Origin: an uncultured Phycisphaera sp.
GTDB lineage: Bacteria; Planctomycetota; Phycisphaerae; Phycisphaerales; SM1A02
Length of the DNA: 7,815 nucleotides
NCBI GenBank assembly: GCA_937911845.1
Contig: CALDQF010000232.1
Coordinates: 1 to 7,815, forward strand
Direction of reading: 5' to 3'
The notes under the pieces are model-generated. The model ran no database searches and was not told where the DNA came from. It worked only from the letters and a program-made list of their open reading frames with translations. The position numbers and the translations under genes were made by a program. Shown here piece by piece: positions 5,697-7,815 of the stretch (position 1 is the first letter of the stretch; every line of letters begins with the position of its first letter).

Positions 5697-7691
5697 CTAA
5701 TCCTGAAGGCGAGTGAAGGTCAAACTGCGAAGGTTGTACCCGGATCCACATCGCACAAACAACTGCTGCGGTCCCGCCGGCAAGCGCACCGTCGTTGTGA
5801 GATCGGTCCAGTCTTGCCAATTGGCGGTTGAGGTGGTGCGAAGCGTGCCGACGAGGTCTTCACCACCACATTCAAGGCGTAGGTCGCCTTCCCCTCCGGC
5901 ATGACGGATCACCAACTGGTACGTCCCGGGAGCCTCAACCTCGACGGTGTAGCGCAGCCATTCCCCATCTTCGATCCAGCTGACAACCGATCCGCCCTCC
6001 GAGCTCGCTTGGATGTCCACCCCTTCGCGTGGCCGGTAGAACCCATCGATGTTGTCGGGGGCCGAGTCGTGGTACGCCACGCCTTCGCCACCGTGGTCGA
6101 AATCCACCAGCTCAATAACACCAGGGATGGCGTGCGGTTTGCCTGTGTACGGTCCTTCGGGCATTGCCGCTTCATTGAACCGCTGCCGTGGCGCGGGGGC
6201 CGGCTGTGACTCCGTCCCGTCTAAGAACACGTAGTGCGTGCCCATGAGATTGGCATCGTCAGCGTCGGCCATCATAACCTCTTTCACCAATTCACCAGCC
6301 AACGTTTGGGTGGCACTCTGCACCAAGTGACCTCCTCCCCCGACCGAACGCAACACCACATCACCACTGGGAAGTTCGATCCACTCAAACGATTCGCATG
6401 GCCCCACCGTGGGGGAGATTGGCGTCAAGGCGTCAGTCGCGCAGGCCGCTGAGACGTACCACCCATTCTCGGCTTGGAACGCCACCACACCAGGTCGCAC
6501 ATGCCGAACCGTAAATTGTTCATCGGGCTGCGTGGTGAAGGCTTTCCGGTCCGCCCGCAAATCGCCACCGCCCGGGGCAGAGACGAAAGCTTGCCGGCCG
6601 CGATCAAAGATCGCAACCACAGAACCGTCTTCGGGAATCTTGGGGCTGCCGCTGGCCGGCCACCGGCACTCGGGGTGATCGGGCGTCCAGACCACGCCCG
6701 ACCTTTCAAGCCGGTACGCTAGACCCGGCAACTCGGCATCGTTGGCGGCCAGCCACTGGAATTGCAGCCAACCAGTGTGGTGGGATTCAAAAGCCGCGTT
6801 GTACGACTCGTCGTCTTCAATGCTCGGATCGGGCACGGTGTCTCCGGGCCAGAACTCGGTGCAAAGGCTCGCGGGGAAGTCTGGAGTGTCACGCAACAAA
6901 GTTAAACACGCTTCGATGCCCTGCCGGGTTTCGTATCCGTGCCACGCCACCGCCGCGTTGGACCAATCCACCCCGCGGGTGGTCAGGTAGCGCACAGCAT
7001 CAGAGACCGCGCCTTCGTAGCGAAATCCCATGTACGACAACAAGAGCACCATGGTGTCCGGGGCGGCGGCGCGAATGGTTTCATACATGAGTATTTGGTC
7101 TTCCCAATCCTTGGGCACCCAGTGCGCGGCCGTGAAGTGCACGGGCTCGTTCTTGGACTCAAACAGAACATGTGTCCGGTCTTTGTATCGGGGCCCGTAG
7201 AACCGCCAAAAGTCGAGGATGAAATCCATCGAGTGGATGGCCCCATTTTCACCGTTGCACCCAATCGTGATGATCAAATACAAATTGGCCTTTGCGCACC
7301 GGTCCACCAGGATGTCGCAGTCGGCCGCGTTGTAGCCCACGGGATCGGTGTTGCCCGAAGAATCACCTTCCAGATACAAATGGACGGTGTTGTACCCATA
7401 CTCTTGGGCCAAAGCATCAAGCGAGGCTTGACTGGGCATGAACTTGGCTTGGCTTCCGTACGGATCTCCGCCATCCCACGACAGACTGACCCCGCGCAGC
7501 AGGGTTCCTTGGTCGCTGAGCAGTCTCTTGAAGCCCAAGGAATGGTCAATGGAAGGTCGTCCGCGCTCGGCATGGGCAGGTCCAGCCGTAAGCACGTGCA
7601 TCAGTCCCACCAAAATCAAAAGAGATGATGGAAAGAAATGGAAAGGCCCGCCCGCAACAACTTTTAAAAAGAAAGACAGCATACGACGCAT
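5697..7691 (-). CDS. Secreted GH5-like glycoside hydrolase with beta-trefoil and CBM6 modules
   Basis: This 664-residue exported enzyme probably cleaves a beta-linked polysaccharide by a retaining mechanism. A signal peptide with h-region LLILVGLMHVLTAG ends about A41; the long n-region suggests that Met4 (7682) may be the true start. Residues about 55-340 read as a clan GH-A (GH5-like) barrel: LLRGVSLSWDG, then FESKNEP with acid/base Glu182, AWHGYE with His251, and LCTEFWPGD with likely nucleophile Glu279. Residues about 355-470 look like a fascin-type beta-trefoil, with repeated units resembling 'AF-SAPGGGDLRADR' and 'GWYVSA'. Residues about 521-662 are a CBM6: IELVDFDHGGEGVAYHD, GEWLRYTVEVEAPGTYQL, aromatic W625/W628 and YNLRSLTF with Asn653. 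The second Glu of the usual IEAEDFD motif is Val529. Exact substrate cannot be told. The gene may be co-transcribed with trhO. Confidence 0.88.
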   Translation of the reverse strand: MRRMLSFFLKVVAGGPFHFFPSSLLILVGLMHVLTAGPAHAERGRPSIDHSLGFKRLLSDQGTLLRGVSLSWDGGDPYGSQAKFMPSQASLDALAQEYGYNTVHLYLEGDSSGNTDPVGYNAADCDILVDRCAKANLYLIITIGCNGENGAIHSMDFILDFWRFYGPRYKDRTHVLFESKNEPVHFTAAHWVPKDWEDQILMYETIRAAAPDTMVLLLSYMGFRYEGAVSDAVRYLTTRGVDWSNAAVAWHGYETRQGIEACLTLLRDTPDFPASLCTEFWPGDTVPDPSIEDDESYNAAFESHHTGWLQFQWLAANDAELPGLAYRLERSGVVWTPDHPECRWPASGSPKIPEDGSVVAIFDRGRQAFVSAPGGGDLRADRKAFTTQPDEQFTVRHVRPGVVAFQAENGWYVSAACATDALTPISPTVGPCESFEWIELPSGDVVLRSVGGGGHLVQSATQTLAGELVKEVMMADADDANLMGTHYVFLDGTESQPAPAPRQRFNEAAMPEGPYTGKPHAIPGVIELVDFDHGGEGVAYHDSAPDNIDGFYRPREGVDIQASSEGGSVVSWIEDGEWLRYTVEVEAPGTYQLVIRHAGGEGDLRLECGGEDLVGTLRTTSTANWQDWTDLTTTVRLPAGPQQLFVRCGSGYNLRSLTFTRLQD

Positions 7692-7695
7692 GATA
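7690..7695 (-). promoter_or_regulatory. Candidate -10 box of the glycoside hydrolase gene
   Basis: Minus-strand TATCAT (5 of 6 consensus bases) overlaps the first ATG (7691) and ends 7 bases before the second in-frame ATG (Met4, 7682-7680). If it is the -10 box, the transcript begins at or near Met4, leaving no leader, and the first ATG is not used. The -35 region is poor: TGGACT lies 19 bp upstream. Tentative. Confidence 0.3.
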
Positions 7696-7815
7696 CTGCT
7701 GAATCACTGGAGAAAGTCCACTCGAACGTTCTGGTCACCATCGAATCCAACGCTCCAAAGCCCCCTGTTCAAACGTGAACCAACTCTTATTCGCGCTGCG
7801 AGCGCTGTCTTGGCA
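7692..7815. other. Non-coding upstream region with two short inverted repeats
   Basis: No coding region is supported in these 124 bases. Two dyads are visible: GTTCA-AACG-TGAAC at 7767-7780 (5-bp arms, 4-base spacer), about 76-89 bases upstream of the hydrolase start and possibly an operator, and GCGCT-GCG-AGCGC at 7793-7805, a GC-rich hairpin without a T-run. Both are short enough to occur by chance. Confidence 0.4.

Noticed and set aside
6939..7628. Plus-strand open frame of 229 codons
   Set aside because: It is antisense to the signal peptide and barrel of the glycoside hydrolase and has no recognisable domain.
7793..7805. GC-rich hairpin as an intrinsic terminator of an upstream gene
   Set aside because: The stem is only 5 bp and no T-run follows on either strand.
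1..7815. CRISPR arrays, insertion sequences, tRNA or rRNA genes
   Set aside because: No short direct-repeat series, transposase motifs, terminal inverted repeats or RNA gene signatures were seen on reading both strands.

Overview
The window most likely comes from a planctomycete of the Phycisphaerae type, probably marine. The main clue is a pair of secreted proteins ending in paired dockerin-like repeats with the 'LLSAFGPC' / 'MLSFWGPC' signature, which resembles the C-terminal modules common in secreted Phycisphaerae proteins. A Cys-type sulfatase, a CBM6-bearing glycoside hydrolase and weak or absent Shine-Dalgarno sequences at most starts fit that lineage. The assignment rests on recalled family patterns, not on a search.

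Layout. Positions 1-3212 (minus strand) form one operon read right to left: xylA (xylose isomerase), xylB (xylulokinase, 2-nt gap) and the N-terminal 128 codons of a sulfatase that runs off the left edge. A 118-bp divergent intergenic region (3213-3330) holds a 25-bp imperfect palindrome on the xyl side and a good -35/-10 promoter on the other side. Positions 3331-4719 (plus strand) carry two tandem paralogous genes, about 70% identical by hand alignment, each encoding a signal peptide, an N-terminal beta-rich domain and a C-terminal dockerin-like pair of calcium-loop repeats. Positions 4779-7691 (minus strand) carry a secreted multidomain glycoside hydrolase (clan GH-A/GH5-like barrel, beta-trefoil fascin-like domain, CBM6), followed 27 nt downstream by trhO, a tRNA uridine hydroxylase. 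The last 124 bases (7692-7815) are non-coding as far as can be seen.

How the genes fit together. Xylose entering the cell would be isomerised by XylA and phosphorylated by XylB to xylulose 5-phosphate for the pentose phosphate pathway. The sulfatase in the same operon suggests that the xylose comes from a sulfated polysaccharide such as an algal glycan. The exported GH5/CBM6 enzyme and the two dockerin-like proteins are plausible extracellular parts of polysaccharide use. TrhO is a housekeeping tRNA-modification enzyme and probably unrelated. No gene is of unknown type in the strict sense. The least understood items are the tandem dockerin-like pair and the apparent leaderless promoter architecture.
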